A DNA stretch of 64,000 nucleotides from Kosakonia quasisacchari (GTDB taxonomy: Bacteria > Pseudomonadota > Gammaproteobacteria > Enterobacterales > Enterobacteriaceae), in assembly GCF_004331415.1 (NCBI RefSeq), contig NZ_SJOP01000008.1:62001-126000 (forward strand), in the 5' to 3' direction. The stretch's first letter is position 1. Each line of letters opens with the position of its first letter. The translations under genes and the position numbers were made by a program. A model generated the notes under the pieces. It worked only from the letters and a program-made list of their open reading frames with translations, was not told where the DNA came from and did no database searches. This document shows positions 1 to 9,906 of this stretch, in pieces.

Positions 1-785
<785 letters not shown>

Positions 786-797
786 GGTATTGCAATC

Positions 798-829
798 TTG
801 TCCGCTGGCGCTGATCTGCCAGCGGACAA
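798..829. terminator. Hairpin between convergent genes
   Basis: A perfect 12-bp inverted repeat (TTGTCCGCTGGC and its complement) with an 8-nt loop follows the esterase stop by 13 bp and precedes the 3' end of the convergent HlyD gene. It probably serves as a bidirectional terminator, although the T tract is weak. Confidence 0.6.
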
Positions 830-857
830 AATAGTAAGACTCCCTTCGACGCTTTGG

Positions 858-1769
858 TTATTCGCCGGTTATTCGTGTGAGTAATGACCGGGACGTTTTC
901 CGCCCGGAAGGTTCCACCGACACGCTGGCGGATAAACCCGCCACTAACTCCACGCCCGCGGGCAGCTTGTCGATATGAATACGGACCGGAACGCGCTGCG
1001 CAAGTCGCACCCAGTTAAAGGTGGGGTTGACGTCTGGCAGGCCAAGACCGCCCGTTTCGTCGTTGCTGTCGCCGATGCCGTGCCCGATGCTCTCAACGTG
1101 ACCGGTGATGACGGGCTCAAATCCCATCAGCGCGATGTGCGCGCGATTTCCGACATGAATATGCCGCAGTTTTGTCTCCTCAAAATAGCCCACCACCCAG
1201 AAACTGTTCGCATCAATGATGGCCACTTTAGTTTCGCCGGCGGTGGCGTAGTCGCCTGGGCGCAGCCTGAGATGCGTGACATAGCCCGCTACCGGCGCGC
1301 GCACCGTGGCATGCGCTAAATTAAGCTGTGCCAGTTCCAGCGCCGCCAGCGCGCCGTGATAGTTTGCCGCCGCGATGCTGGCCGCACTGCCGGTTTGTTG
1401 TAAGTCTTCGCTGGAGATCACGCCTTTGATCTGTGAACGCCTTGTCGCCGCATCCTGGCGCATTAACATCTCATGACGTTTCGCCTCGACATCCGCCTGC
1501 GCGCTGGCCACCGCCAGCTTCAGCCAGTGCGGATCAATCGAATAGAGCACATCGCCACGATTAACCCACTGGTTATCACGAACGGCGACATTTGCCACCG
1601 GCCCGGAAACATCCGGCGCTATTTGCACCACATCAGCACGCACCCGGCCATCACGGGTCCAGGGACGCTGCGCGTAATGTTTCCACATCATGTAAGCGAG
1701 GAGGGTTGCCACCAGCACGGCGCTTAACGTCAGTGCATAACGGCTCAAAAGAGAAAAAAAGGATTTCAT
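858..1769 (-). CDS. HlyD-family periplasmic adaptor (AaeA/YdhJ-like)
   Basis: The membrane-fusion subunit of an efflux pump, 303 aa. It has one N-terminal transmembrane helix (about residues 7-27), then a barrel-sandwich/biotinyl-lipoyl-like half (RADVVQIAPDVSGPVANVAV), a short helical hairpin, and the second lipoyl half (ATVRAPVAGYVTHLRLRPGDY), as in AaeA, YdhJ and EmrA-type adaptors. A longer upstream frame exists, but the ATG at 1769 overlaps the stop of the DUF1656 gene as ATGA, so I chose this start. It is the last gene of a three-gene operon with DUF1656 and the FUSC permease. Likely substrates are aromatic or fusaric acids; that is by analogy only. Confidence 0.85.
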   Translation of the reverse strand: MKSFFSLLSRYALTLSAVLVATLLAYMMWKHYAQRPWTRDGRVRADVVQIAPDVSGPVANVAVRDNQWVNRGDVLYSIDPHWLKLAVASAQADVEAKRHEMLMRQDAATRRSQIKGVISSEDLQQTGSAASIAAANYHGALAALELAQLNLAHATVRAPVAGYVTHLRLRPGDYATAGETKVAIIDANSFWVVGYFEETKLRHIHVGNRAHIALMGFEPVITGHVESIGHGIGDSNDETGGLGLPDVNPTFNWVRLAQRVPVRIHIDKLPAGVELVAGLSASVSVEPSGRKTSRSLLTRITGE

Positions 1770-1981
1770 ACGACTAACCCCAGCGCGTTCAGCCCCTGCA
1801 TGAGCAGGAAAAAAGTAACAATGTAAGTGGAAAAACTCATCAGCGGACGCAAGGGCAAACGACGATAGCGCCTGCTGAAAGTGAAAAGAGGTAGCCATAA
1901 CAGCGTGCAGAACAGGGCCGCAAGGGCGATAACCAGCAGTCCGGGGATGTAAACGCCACCGAGATTAATGTCATTAATCAT
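1766..1981 (-). CDS. DUF1656 small inner-membrane protein (AaeX/YdhI-like)
   Basis: A 71-aa protein with two hydrophobic stretches (residues about 10-32 and 48-66), matching the DUF1656 family, which almost always sits beside FUSC permeases and HlyD adaptors. The N-terminal INLGGVYIPGLL motif is typical. It overlaps the FUSC stop by 8 bp and the HlyD start by 4 bp, so the three genes are probably translationally coupled. The family's molecular role is not established. Confidence 0.85.
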   Translation of the reverse strand: MINDINLGGVYIPGLLVIALAALFCTLLWLPLFTFSRRYRRLPLRPLMSFSTYIVTFFLLMQGLNALGLVV

Positions 1982-4064
1982 CGACGCACCCCGCGTGCTG
2001 TTCGCTTAATGCGCAGTGCAGATCAACCAGACCGTCAACGAGCTGGCGCGACTGTTCATGGGGCTGCAGGGATGAGAGACCAATCATGGCCTGAATCCGC
2101 TGACGTAACGCACTGGTTGGTATATCGCGGGCAAGCAGAGAAAGGATCTCGCCAATTTCATGGGCTTTTTTGCGATCTTTCTGCGCCTGAAAACGGCGCA
2201 AGTGCATCACGGAAAGGCCAATGCGCAACGAGTGCAACATCTGGTTAAGCGTTTGCTCTGCGGAGTGCCCGCTCCGCTGCAAGCGCGGCAGTAACAACGC
2301 GGTCCGGTCGATCATCAGATTGGTCCAGTAAGTTTCATCGGGTTTGAATACACCTTTCACGCTGCGTCGAACGTCACGTCGGCAGACGCGTAGCAAGCGT
2401 TCAATGGCGGCGTCAGCCTGCACAGTTTGTAGCAAGCTCATACTGACCATCGCAAAGCCGGTTGCGGCAAAGAGCGCGATGGCGGTATTGACGGCCACGG
2501 CGAAATCTCCGCTGTAGTGGGCCCCCAACTCGCACAAAATAGGCAGTGTCAGGGTGATCCCCATGGCCATGAACGTAGTGGCTGGTCGAGCCTGCAACGA
2601 TCCCGCCAGCAAATATGCCGGTGCGAGCACCGCAACCAGCACCGAAAACTCAGTCACCCCAGGCAGCAGGGCGAAGCTGTAGAGCAGGCTTATCATTACG
2701 CCCCAGGCGGAACCAATCATATATTTAACAATATGTGGCGCCGGGGTATCGAAACTGCCAAACAGCGTGCAGCAGACCCCGAGAATAGACACCGCCGTAC
2801 CGCCATCGGGCCAGGCTGAGTCAATCCAAATCAGGCAACCACTCAGTATGATGATAAAAGCACCCAGCGCAGTGCGCGCCGCTGACCGGCTGTCGCGGTG
2901 GAACACATAGCCTTTCGCCGGTTTATCTTCGGCCTGTATTTGCGCCGGTTTTGCGTGCGCGAGTGCGTCCGCGAGCCGTTCGCATTGCAGCAACAGGATA
3001 ATGGCCTCATAAAGGTGACGGACAAAGTTCATCTGGAGCGCGGTTTCAAAGGTCAGCGTCTCTGCGGCGGCGAGCTGCTTGCTTAGCGCTGCACTGCGTT
3101 CTGCCAGCGCTTGCCCGGTTATTTTCCGTTTCGCTGTATCTTCCCCGGTGAGCCAGTTCTGCATTTCTTCCTGCAGCGTCCGTATGTCGTCGGGCAGCGC
3201 AGTGATCATCAACAGGCGATCGTGTAATTCACCGCTAACGATTAACAAACGCGCCAGCTTGTCATGCAGCGCTTTTCGCGCATGGCGAACAGGTGCCGAG
3301 AAGGCAAAGTCGTAGGGAATATGGTGGCTCAGGCCTTGCAGGAACTGTAACGCCAGCGCCAATCGCAGATTAGCGGCCGCTTCGTTGGCACTTCCCGCCA
3401 ACGTGTCTGCCAGCATCTGACGTGCAGAATTCAGTGTTTGCGCGATTTTGCTGTTGAACAGGCCGGAGATTCGTTTTGGCAACACATAACGGTGAATCAG
3501 TGCCGCGCAGAAGATGCCAATCCCGATCTCTTGCACACGAACAATGGCGGTATCGAAAATCTCACCGGGGTGAAATACCGCCGGAAAACCAATCAGACTC
3601 GCCGTGTAACCGGCCAGCACAAAGGCGTAGGCGCGGGGTGTGCGTTCAAGCAGCGATAAATACAGGCAAAAGGTGATCCAGCCGGTGAGTACCACGCTAC
3701 AAAAAATCGGCATGTTCACAAAAGTCGGCACAATCAACACCGTCGCGCCGGCACCAATGATGGTACCGGCTAATCGGTAGACGCTCCTGCTCAGTGACGC
3801 GCCAACCGAGGTTTGCGACACAATGTAAACGGTAATGATCGCCCAGGAGGGTTTTTCAAGGCCTATCGATAAGGCGATGTAATAAGCGAGCATTGCCGCA
3901 GCAAAACTCTTGGCAGAATAGAGTAGGGCACTGGCATCGTCCCGTAAGGTGAATGAGGCCAGCGCGCCACCCGTACGATGAAGCGCAACAGAAATTGCCC
4001 GCAAAAAGCGGCAGTGAGAGAAGGCTATTTTGTTCATGCCGGGAAGTATTACCGGCTTGCGCAT
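1974..4064 (-). CDS. FUSC-family inner-membrane efflux permease (AaeB/YdhK-like)
   Basis: A 696-aa protein with two blocks of transmembrane helices (about residues 45-195 and 390-545), each followed by a soluble region, the usual layout of the fusaric-acid resistance / AaeB family. It would move aromatic carboxylic acids or similar weak acids out through the partner HlyD protein. It is the first gene of the operon and diverges from an AraC regulator 50 bp away, its likely regulator. The order FUSC-DUF1656-HlyD differs from ydhIJK in E. coli. The start at 4064 lacks an obvious Shine-Dalgarno; an internal ATG at 4037 is possible. Confidence 0.85.
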   Translation of the reverse strand: MRKPVILPGMNKIAFSHCRFLRAISVALHRTGGALASFTLRDDASALLYSAKSFAAAMLAYYIALSIGLEKPSWAIITVYIVSQTSVGASLSRSVYRLAGTIIGAGATVLIVPTFVNMPIFCSVVLTGWITFCLYLSLLERTPRAYAFVLAGYTASLIGFPAVFHPGEIFDTAIVRVQEIGIGIFCAALIHRYVLPKRISGLFNSKIAQTLNSARQMLADTLAGSANEAAANLRLALALQFLQGLSHHIPYDFAFSAPVRHARKALHDKLARLLIVSGELHDRLLMITALPDDIRTLQEEMQNWLTGEDTAKRKITGQALAERSAALSKQLAAAETLTFETALQMNFVRHLYEAIILLLQCERLADALAHAKPAQIQAEDKPAKGYVFHRDSRSAARTALGAFIIILSGCLIWIDSAWPDGGTAVSILGVCCTLFGSFDTPAPHIVKYMIGSAWGVMISLLYSFALLPGVTEFSVLVAVLAPAYLLAGSLQARPATTFMAMGITLTLPILCELGAHYSGDFAVAVNTAIALFAATGFAMVSMSLLQTVQADAAIERLLRVCRRDVRRSVKGVFKPDETYWTNLMIDRTALLLPRLQRSGHSAEQTLNQMLHSLRIGLSVMHLRRFQAQKDRKKAHEIGEILSLLARDIPTSALRQRIQAMIGLSSLQPHEQSRQLVDGLVDLHCALSEQHAGCVDD

Positions 4065-4114
4065 GCCATTAAATACTTTATTCTGTCAAAAAATACCTAA
4101 ATGTTGCCAATCGT

Positions 4115-4903
4115 ATGAAGCCTAATTACGCCACGACCGTGTTTGACCCCGATGATACGCACAGCCCGGCCGTCGCGCGCCGTCTTGACTTCGTTGATTA
4201 CGAAGCCGAAGTGCCAATACATACGCATCGCAAAGGGCAATTAATCATTGCGCTGTATGGCGCGGTTATCTGTCGTGCGGAAAATGAGATCTGGATAGTG
4301 CCGCCGCACTGCGCAGTATGGATCCCCGGCGGGGTTCCTCACAGCGCCAGCGCCACCTGGAACGCACATCTGAATTATCTTTTTATTGAACCTGGAGCCG
4401 CAGCACTGCCAAATCATTGCTGTACGCTGGCCATTTCCCAGTTGATTAAAGAATTAGTTGATCGTTTAACCCGTGAACGTGTCGATTATCCGCCAGATAG
4501 CCACGCAGCGAGGCTAACCCGGGTCACGCTTGATGAATTGGCCACCATGCCGCAGCAGAACTTCAATTTACCGGTGTCTGCGCATGCCAAAATACGCGCC
4601 ATGGCCGATACGCTGGTGAGCCATCCGGAAGATCGCAGCACCTTTAAAGAGTGGGCGAAACGCCTCGCGCTGAGCGAGCGCTCATTGGCGCGCTTGATGT
4701 TGCGTGAGACGGGGCTGACGTTTGGGCGATGGCGTCAACAACTCCATTTGATTATTGCGCTGCAGGCGTTAGCCAGCGGCGAATCAGTGCAAAACGTGGC
4801 GACAAAACTCGGTTATGAATCCGTTAATGCCTTTATCACCATGTTCAGAAAAACGATGGGCAGCACGCCAGCACACTACTTTGCCGAACGAAAAACGCCG
4901 TAG
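4115..4903 (+). CDS. AraC-family transcriptional regulator with N-terminal cupin
   Basis: A 262-aa regulator. Residues about 30-90 form an AraC-type cupin sensor (VPIHTHRKGQLIIALYGA, then VWIPGGVPHSA). The C-terminal 100 residues contain two helix-turn-helix motifs (FKEWAKRLALSERSLARLM, and SVQNVATKLGYESVNAFITMF). This NimR/YeaM-like layout usually controls a neighbouring efflux gene. The gene diverges from the FUSC operon with only 50 bp between start codons, so it very probably regulates that operon in response to the exported acid. The family call is secure; the target is inferred from position. Confidence 0.85.
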   Translation: MKPNYATTVFDPDDTHSPAVARRLDFVDYEAEVPIHTHRKGQLIIALYGAVICRAENEIWIVPPHCAVWIPGGVPHSASATWNAHLNYLFIEPGAAALPNHCCTLAISQLIKELVDRLTRERVDYPPDSHAARLTRVTLDELATMPQQNFNLPVSAHAKIRAMADTLVSHPEDRSTFKEWAKRLALSERSLARLMLRETGLTFGRWRQQLHLIIALQALASGESVQNVATKLGYESVNAFITMFRKTMGSTPAHYFAERKTP

Positions 4904-4931
4904 CCTGCAAACGTGAATAACCGTTTTGGCT

Positions 4932-4957
4932 GCCAGGCCGTTTGTAACAGGCCTGGC
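4932..4957. terminator. Hairpin between convergent genes
   Basis: An 8-bp GC-rich inverted repeat (GCCAGGCC / GGCCTGGC) with a 10-nt loop lies between the AraC gene and the convergent DUF1304 gene. There is no clear T tract, so the terminator role is likely but not certain. Confidence 0.45.
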
Positions 4958-4978
4958 GCTTGCAAGCAGGAACAACAT

Positions 4979-5329
4979 TTACGGCACCAGCAGGGCAATT
5001 AATGCAAGCAGTGCCGGAAGTGCTTGTACATAGAGTATTTTTCGGCTGGCTGTGACAGCACCGAAAATCCCGGCAATCAGCACGCAGATCAGGAAAAAGA
5101 GGGTGACAGGCACGCCGCTTGCACCCAGCCATAATCCCCAACATAGCCCCGCCGCCAGAAAGCCGTTATACAGCCCCTGGTTCGCAGCCAGCACGCGGGT
5201 GTCGCGCGCAAACTCCGCGCTAAGATTAAAGGCTTTGCGGCCTGTTTTGGTGTCCCACAAAAACATTTCGAGCACCAGAATGTACAGATGAATGGCAGCG
5301 ACAATCGCAACGAGAACAGTAGCTAACAC
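4979..5329 (-). CDS. DUF1304 membrane protein
   Basis: A 116-aa integral membrane protein with four hydrophobic segments. It shows the DUF1304 signature: an N-terminal helix followed by HLYILVLEMFLW, then a conserved ANQGLYNGFLA segment. The frame continues upstream, but the GTG at 5329 is preceded by AAGG at 6 nt and gives the usual family length of about 118 aa, so I chose it. The function of the family is unknown. It is monocistronic and convergent to the AraC gene. Confidence 0.8.
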   Translation of the reverse strand: MLATVLVAIVAAIHLYILVLEMFLWDTKTGRKAFNLSAEFARDTRVLAANQGLYNGFLAAGLCWGLWLGASGVPVTLFFLICVLIAGIFGAVTASRKILYVQALPALLALIALLVP

Positions 5330-5487
5330 AGGAAACCTTACTGGATAAGGGCAGGTGACGTGGAGTATAGATAATTGCGGCAACTGGTGCAGCGAGCACG
5401 ATGAGGATTATGTCGTTTTTCGTGGCTCATCGCATTTTGCCCCATTGACAATATGACTGACGACAGGCTTGAGCAAGGTAGCGGTTG

Positions 5488-6159
5488 ATGATGAACATCT
5501 ACGAAAAACAGTATCGGGAACTGATAGCAAATGGAGAAGCCGCCTGGGCTGGGGGCGGTTATCTTCGGGCGAAAGAACAACAGCAGCAGATTTTTTCATG
5601 GCTTGAGGAGCACCAGTACCTCCCGCAACCTGGCGCAACAGTGCTTGAGTTGGGTTGTGGCAATGGCGCGATGGCCGCGCAATATTTTGCGCAACGAGGT
5701 GACGATGTCTGGGGCGTGGATTTCGCGCAGACGGCGATTCACTGGGCTGAGGACCGTTTCAAACAATCAGGGTTGTGCGCGCGCTTTTGGGTCGGAGATG
5801 TCTGCCACCTTCCTCAGTGCAAAGAGGCCATGTTTGATCTGATTATTGATGGCAGCTGTTTGCACTGCCTGATCGGGGATGCCAGGCCACGCTGTTTTGC
5901 TGAAGTGCGACGATTGCTCAAACCCGCAGGGTATTTCGTTGTCAGCTCGATGTGCGGGATGCCGCGCTTTCAAGAAGACAGGGAGAATTACGATACCGAA
6001 CACCATTATTTGCTCAGAGAGGGTCAACCCTGGCGCACGTTAAAACCACTCCCGGCCTTAGTGGAGGAGCTGCAGCAGGCACAATTCACCGTGCTGGCAA
6101 GCCACGTTAATCCTAACCCGTGGTGGGATCATGCGACCTTAGTCTGCTCAGCGCATTGA
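5488..6159 (+). CDS. Class I SAM-dependent methyltransferase
   Basis: A 223-aa soluble protein with the Rossmann methyltransferase motif I VLELGCGNGAMA (about residues 52-63), an acidic motif II end (VWGVDFAQTAI) and motif IV FDLIIDGSCLHCL. These bind S-adenosylmethionine; the methyl acceptor cannot be read from sequence. The ATG at 5488 has AAGG 9 nt upstream; a TTG just before it and an ATG just after are alternatives. It is divergent from DUF1304 and convergent with the YbgA-like gene. Confidence 0.8.
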   Translation: MMNIYEKQYRELIANGEAAWAGGGYLRAKEQQQQIFSWLEEHQYLPQPGATVLELGCGNGAMAAQYFAQRGDDVWGVDFAQTAIHWAEDRFKQSGLCARFWVGDVCHLPQCKEAMFDLIIDGSCLHCLIGDARPRCFAEVRRLLKPAGYFVVSSMCGMPRFQEDRENYDTEHHYLLREGQPWRTLKPLPALVEELQQAQFTVLASHVNPNPWWDHATLVCSAH

Positions 6160-6245
6160 CCTGCTGGGATTGATTTACCTCGACGTGCTAAGGCGAAATA
6201 TCCATCATGGCATGCGGCAACCGCTGGCCGTTGCGTGACGCGCCG

Positions 6246-6275
6246 CGAAAAAAAAGACGACAAGAGATGTCGTCT
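6246..6275 (-). terminator. Rho-independent terminator of the YbgA-like gene
   Basis: The inverted repeat AGACGACA / TGTCGTCT with a 5-nt loop is flanked by eight A on the plus strand, which read as a T run on the minus strand. It lies about 60 bp past the stop of the minus-strand DUF523/DUF1722 gene. Confidence 0.8.
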
Positions 6276-6332
6276 AAATGTGGAACGTGAGGAGCCCGTA
6301 TCAGGGTCATTCGAGCTTTCTTTTCATGGTAT

Positions 6333-7292
6333 TCAGTTGACGGTCAGACGTAGCCCAAGCACGTCCGGGTAGGGGGAAAAGTAATTTTGTTTTGCCAGGT
6401 AACGATCCGGGTACTCGGCCAGATAATGCTTCAGTAGCGTTATTGGCGCGAGGATCGGCAACAACCCGTTGCGATAATGGAGGATCACATCGCGCAGCTC
6501 GCCCCGCTGGCGGCTATTCAAATGCTCACGGAAGTAGCCCTGAATGTGCATCAGCACGTTGGTATGATTTTTCCGCGACGCGGTTTTTTTCAGGATGGTC
6601 ATCAGTTTTTCGCGGTATGCCACAAAGAAGGCGTCCGGGTCTTCCCACTCGTGCAGTGAGGCGACGAAGGGGCCAATCTCCCGGTAACCGGCCTGGTCGT
6701 GTGCCAGCAACTGGAGCTTGTAGCGGCTGTGGTAGTCCAGCAGTGCGCGGCGGGTCAGACCGTTAGCCTTGAGTGTGTTGAGCTCATGCAGAGCGAAAAC
6801 GCGCTCGACAAAGTTTTCCCGCAAAAGCGGATCGTGCAGGCGACCGTCTTCTTCAACCGGCAACCACGGGAAGTGTTCCAGCAATGCGCCGGTAAAAAGA
6901 CCCACACCCTCTTTACGCCCGCGATTGCCTTTTTCATCATACAGCCGCACGCGCTCCATGCCGCAGCTCGGTGATTTGGCACAGACGATAAAACCGGATA
7001 ACGCGCTCACTTGCGGAAGATAGGCCTGAGTAAAATCGACCATTTTCTGTGTCACATCTTCATGCGGCGCATGGCTGAAGCGCATGCTGAGCGCTGAATC
7101 ACTGCTCTGAACCAGACGCAGTGCCGGGCGAGGCACGGGCAGGCCGATAGACATTTCAGGGCACACCGGTTTGAACGTCACCCACTGTGCCAGTTCGTCC
7201 ATCACAAAACCCACGCGTTTGTGCCCGCCGTCAAAGCGTACCGCCGAGCCGGTTAAACATCCGCTGATGCCAATGATGGGTTGAGTGTTCAT
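6333..7292 (-). CDS. ybgA: YbgA-like DUF523 and DUF1722 protein
   Basis: A 319-aa two-domain protein. The N-terminal DUF523 part (about residues 5-150) has the conserved cysteines in GISGCLTG, VCPEMSIG and VCAKSPSCG, which suggest a metal or Fe-S site. The C-terminal DUF1722 part (about 190-310) contains HHRSRYKLQL-type and MHIQGYF motifs. E. coli YbgA has only the DUF1722-type part and sits beside photolyase; the fused form is common in other Proteobacteria next to a MerR gene and phrB. Here a MerR-family gene follows upstream in the same direction, but no photolyase is in view. Its biochemical role is unknown. Confidence 0.8.
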   Translation of the reverse strand: MNTQPIIGISGCLTGSAVRFDGGHKRVGFVMDELAQWVTFKPVCPEMSIGLPVPRPALRLVQSSDSALSMRFSHAPHEDVTQKMVDFTQAYLPQVSALSGFIVCAKSPSCGMERVRLYDEKGNRGRKEGVGLFTGALLEHFPWLPVEEDGRLHDPLLRENFVERVFALHELNTLKANGLTRRALLDYHSRYKLQLLAHDQAGYREIGPFVASLHEWEDPDAFFVAYREKLMTILKKTASRKNHTNVLMHIQGYFREHLNSRQRGELRDVILHYRNGLLPILAPITLLKHYLAEYPDRYLAKQNYFSPYPDVLGLRLTVN

Positions 7293-7698
7293 GAGGTTAT
7301 CCTCTTATTACTGCGCGTGATGGATGAAGAAAAATGTCGCTCTGCAAATGGTCGTGGCGGATTTCGTCATCCCGGTTGTATTACGTACAGCCCTGCAAAA
7401 ACATCCTGTAACTGCTGCCGATGCTGTTCACCGGCCTGCTGTAACGCCAGGTAATGCCTTACCCCCTGCGGAAGCGAACTCATGCATCTTTTCGGAGGCG
7501 TTAAATAGCATGGTGTAACGGCATACTTCAAACTTACACAATTAAATTTATTTGTCCAAGTTTTGCTGGCGATATTTTTTATTTGGCAATAAATTCAAAG
7601 CATTGTTACTGGCGTTATTATGCGTTTTTTATGACTGTGGCAGATCCGCAACGTTTCACGGTTGTGTCGCGAAGCGGTGCCAGCGGGGAGGATCGGAT
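7293..7698. other. Intergenic region with an imperfect dyad
   Basis: No convincing gene is present in these 400 bp. The middle is AT-rich and contains an imperfect inverted repeat, ACTTACACAA at 7532-7541 against TTTGTCCAAGT at 7551-7561. This is the sort of site a MerR-type regulator could use upstream of the YbgA-like gene, but no promoter elements can be assigned with confidence. Confidence 0.35.
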
Positions 7699-8427
7699 TT
7701 AGAGTGAGATAACCTCGAGGGAAACGACAGAGGACTGCCAGAGCGCGATCTGCTTTTTACGTGCGGCGGAGAGTGTGCCCGTGGTGACCAGCAGCCACTT
7801 TCGCTGCGGGAAAATCTCCGGGGCCAGCGTGGCGGGCGGCACAGGAAGCACGTCGATACGGTGACCTTGGCCGGTACGTTTAAGCGCTTCGAGCCAGATT
7901 TCACACGGGTCGGTAAGGTGCCATCCGGTAATGAGATAGTTATCGCCCGGCGCCTTTCTGTCCCCTTCGAGGCAAAATGAGGTGTAGGAGAGGATGATGC
8001 CGTCCAGAATTTCGCGCAGGGTCATCATCGCCGGGATATTGGCTGACACTTTGCTGCGCAGCGGACGCAATACTTCAGTGACCAGCTCCGGCCGCGGGTA
8101 TTCGCGGCCTGAATCGTAAATCAGCTGACGCAGGGATTCGATTTTTCCCTCTTTCAGCCGCTGCAACATGCTCTCCTGCAGGGTGAGCCAGTTGTTTGTC
8201 CTGTGCGTTTCCGGACGCGCCAGCAGGGGTTTCACCTGGCTTACCGGAACCCCTTTTTTTACCCAGTCGAGGATTTTCAGTGCCTGCTGGACATCATCAT
8301 CGCTATACAGCCGGTGACCGCCCCCGGTGCGCATCGGCTTAAGCAGGCCGTAACGACGCTGCCACGCACGCAGCGTTGTCGGGGTTATCCCGCAAAGTTG
8401 AGCAAATTCGCCGATGGAGTAAGACAT
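7699..8427 (-). CDS. MerR-family regulator (MlrA/BluR-like)
   Basis: A 242-aa regulator close in length to MlrA and BluR (YcgE) of E. coli. The N-terminal winged HTH starts YSIGEFAQLCGITPTTLRAW, followed by QRRYGLLKPMRTGGGHRLY, nearly the MlrA/BluR consensus. The remaining 170 residues correspond to the helical and Rossmann-like part related to cobalamin-binding sensors. The cobalamin motif (DxHxxG) is not visible, so direct B12 sensing is unlikely, as in MlrA. It precedes the YbgA-like gene in the same orientation and may control it. Confidence 0.8.
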   Translation of the reverse strand: MSYSIGEFAQLCGITPTTLRAWQRRYGLLKPMRTGGGHRLYSDDDVQQALKILDWVKKGVPVSQVKPLLARPETHRTNNWLTLQESMLQRLKEGKIESLRQLIYDSGREYPRPELVTEVLRPLRSKVSANIPAMMTLREILDGIILSYTSFCLEGDRKAPGDNYLITGWHLTDPCEIWLEALKRTGQGHRIDVLPVPPATLAPEIFPQRKWLLVTTGTLSAARKKQIALWQSSVVSLEVISL

Positions 8428-8545
8428 GAGGGAAACCTGATAATAGAGAATGCTCTCAATATACTACGAATAGTAATGGGTTGAATGAAGAGCGGAGCGT
8501 TTGCACTACACTTTACTCCCAACCGCGACGATGAAAGGCGTTCTC

Positions 8546-9070
8546 ATGAAGCTATGGCCTGTGGTGACCGGTGTTGCTATCGCGTTGACACTGGTTGCCT
8601 GCAAATCCCCCACGCCGCCAAAAGGGATTCAGCCGATCACTGGCTTTGACGCCAGCCGTTATCTTGGCAAATGGTATGAAATCGCCCGCCTGGAGAATCG
8701 CTTCGAACGCGGGCTGGAACAGGTGACGGCCACCTACGGCAAGCGCAGCGACGGGGGCATCAGCGTACTTAATCGCGGCTATGATCCGCTGAAAAACAAG
8801 TGGAGCCAGAGCGAAGGCAAAGCCTATTTCACCGGCGAACCCACGACAGCTGCGCTGAAAGTCTCTTTCTTTGGCCCATTTTACGGCGGCTATAACGTCA
8901 TTAAGCTTGACGATGATTACCAGTACGCGCTGGTGAGTGGCCCGAACCGCGATTATTTGTGGATCCTGTCACGCACGCCAACGCTGCCCGAGGCGGTGAA
9001 ACAAGATTACCTGAATACGGCGCGAGGTCTCGGTTTCCGGGTTGATCAACTGGTGTGGGTGAATCAGTAA
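8546..9070 (+). CDS. blc: Outer-membrane lipocalin Blc
   Basis: A 174-aa bacterial lipocalin. It has a lipoprotein signal peptide ending in the lipobox LVAC (residues about 16-19), the lipocalin signature YLGKWYEIAR, and the conserved GKAYFTG and FFGPFYGGYNVI segments of E. coli Blc. It binds lysophospholipids or fatty acids in the periplasm, attached to the outer membrane. I chose the ATG at 8546 because AAAGG lies 7 nt upstream and the signal peptide then has normal length; frames open further upstream at TTG 8501 and ATG 8531. It is the last clearly chromosomal gene before the accessory region. Confidence 0.93.
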   Translation: MKLWPVVTGVAIALTLVACKSPTPPKGIQPITGFDASRYLGKWYEIARLENRFERGLEQVTATYGKRSDGGISVLNRGYDPLKNKWSQSEGKAYFTGEPTTAALKVSFFGPFYGGYNVIKLDDDYQYALVSGPNRDYLWILSRTPTLPEAVKQDYLNTARGLGFRVDQLVWVNQ

Positions 9071-9240
9071 CAGGGCGTTAAAAACATACCTCATGTTGCG
9101 CTGAAAAAACGCTCGTCGGTGGGGATTATCTACTGGCGAGTCAGCCGCGTAGTTCAAAATGTCGGGGTTCGGCTTTTTCAGGCAGCAGGGGATTTTAGCT
9201 GCGCTGTCGTGAGATTGTATGAGATGTCATGAAAACAAAA

Positions 9241-9264
9241 ATCCACGCAAGCGCGTGGATTTTA
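9241..9264 (+). terminator. Rho-independent terminator after blc
   Basis: A perfect 8-bp stem ATCCACGC / GCGTGGAT with a 4-nt loop is followed by TTTTAT, and preceded by an A-rich stretch, so it could work in both directions. The stretch between blc and this hairpin shows no gene. Confidence 0.65.
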
Positions 9265-9417
9265 TAGATTTTTGTGGCTTTCATGAGATTCGATTAAACC
9301 TCATGAGACAACACATTTTATTTAGACGTTGAACCGTGATTTTAATTATATTTTATTGATATTTAAGTTTTATATAAAAATTAATCTTCAGAATACTCAT
9401 TCTTGTACTCATTTTGG

Positions 9418-9473
9418 AGTTGGCTTACTTTCGTAAGGCGAAGGTCGTAGGTTCTACTCCTATTATCGCACCA
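9418..9473 (+). pseudogene. Decayed 3' fragment of a tRNA-Thr gene (thrW-like), probable attachment-site remnant
   Basis: The last 36 bases match the 3' end of enterobacterial thrW (GCGAAGGTCGTAGG, then the T arm and ACCA) with only two differences that I can see: a T for G in the T loop and a missing G in the acceptor. The D arm is collapsed and the 5' acceptor strand is absent, so it cannot fold into a functional tRNA. tRNA 3' ends are standard integrase targets, and a broken integrase gene starts 150 bp downstream. I read this as the scar of an integration junction. Confidence 0.7.
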
Positions 9474-9622
9474 ATCAAGCATCTCTCAAAGTCTACTCCA
9501 GTTCACTGAAAACCCTTATAATCAGCATCTTCCAGCTCTCGCTTGTATTCTGACGTCTACTGACACCCCCCAAAATCTACATGCATATGGGGGTACATTT
9601 TGGGTATGTGCTGTTCGGTCTT

Positions 9623-9903
9623 ATGGATATACCCCCAGTGAAACTTAACGCCCGTCAGGTTGATACCGCAAAGCCAAAAGATGAACCTTACAAACTCTCT
9701 GATGGTGGGGGACTTTACCTTTTGATTATTGGCGGCTTAAGTACCGTGTTGCTGGCAAGGAGAAGTTGCTTGCTCTTGGGGTTTATCCCGACGTGACTTT
9801 GGCTGAAGCTCGTAGTAAACGTGAAGAGGCTAAAAGGGGCATTGCTGTTGGGATTGCCCCCAATGTAGCGAAGAGAGAAGAGAGAAGAGAGAAGAGAAAC
9901 TAG
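9623..9903 (+). pseudogene. Broken P4-type tyrosine integrase, N-terminal part only
   Basis: Two reading frames together encode the DUF4102 arm-binding domain of a P4-like site-specific recombinase. The first reads KLNARQVDTAKPKDEPYKLS and DGGGLYLLI. After a frameshift near 9735-9745 the second continues WRLKYRVAGKEKLLALGVYP and DVTLAEARSKREEAKRGIA before a stop at 9901. The core-binding and catalytic domains (R..HxxR..Y) are missing, so it is inactive. It sits just downstream of the tRNA-Thr remnant, the normal position of an integrase relative to its att site. Confidence 0.85.
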
Positions 9904-9906
9904 CCC

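Noticed and set aside
7324..7518. Plus-strand 64-codon frame upstream of the YbgA-like gene
   Set aside because: No ribosome site, no family resemblance, and biased composition expected from an intergenic stretch.
9418..9473. Functional tRNA-Thr gene
   Set aside because: The 5' acceptor strand is absent, the D arm is collapsed and the T loop carries a non-consensus base.
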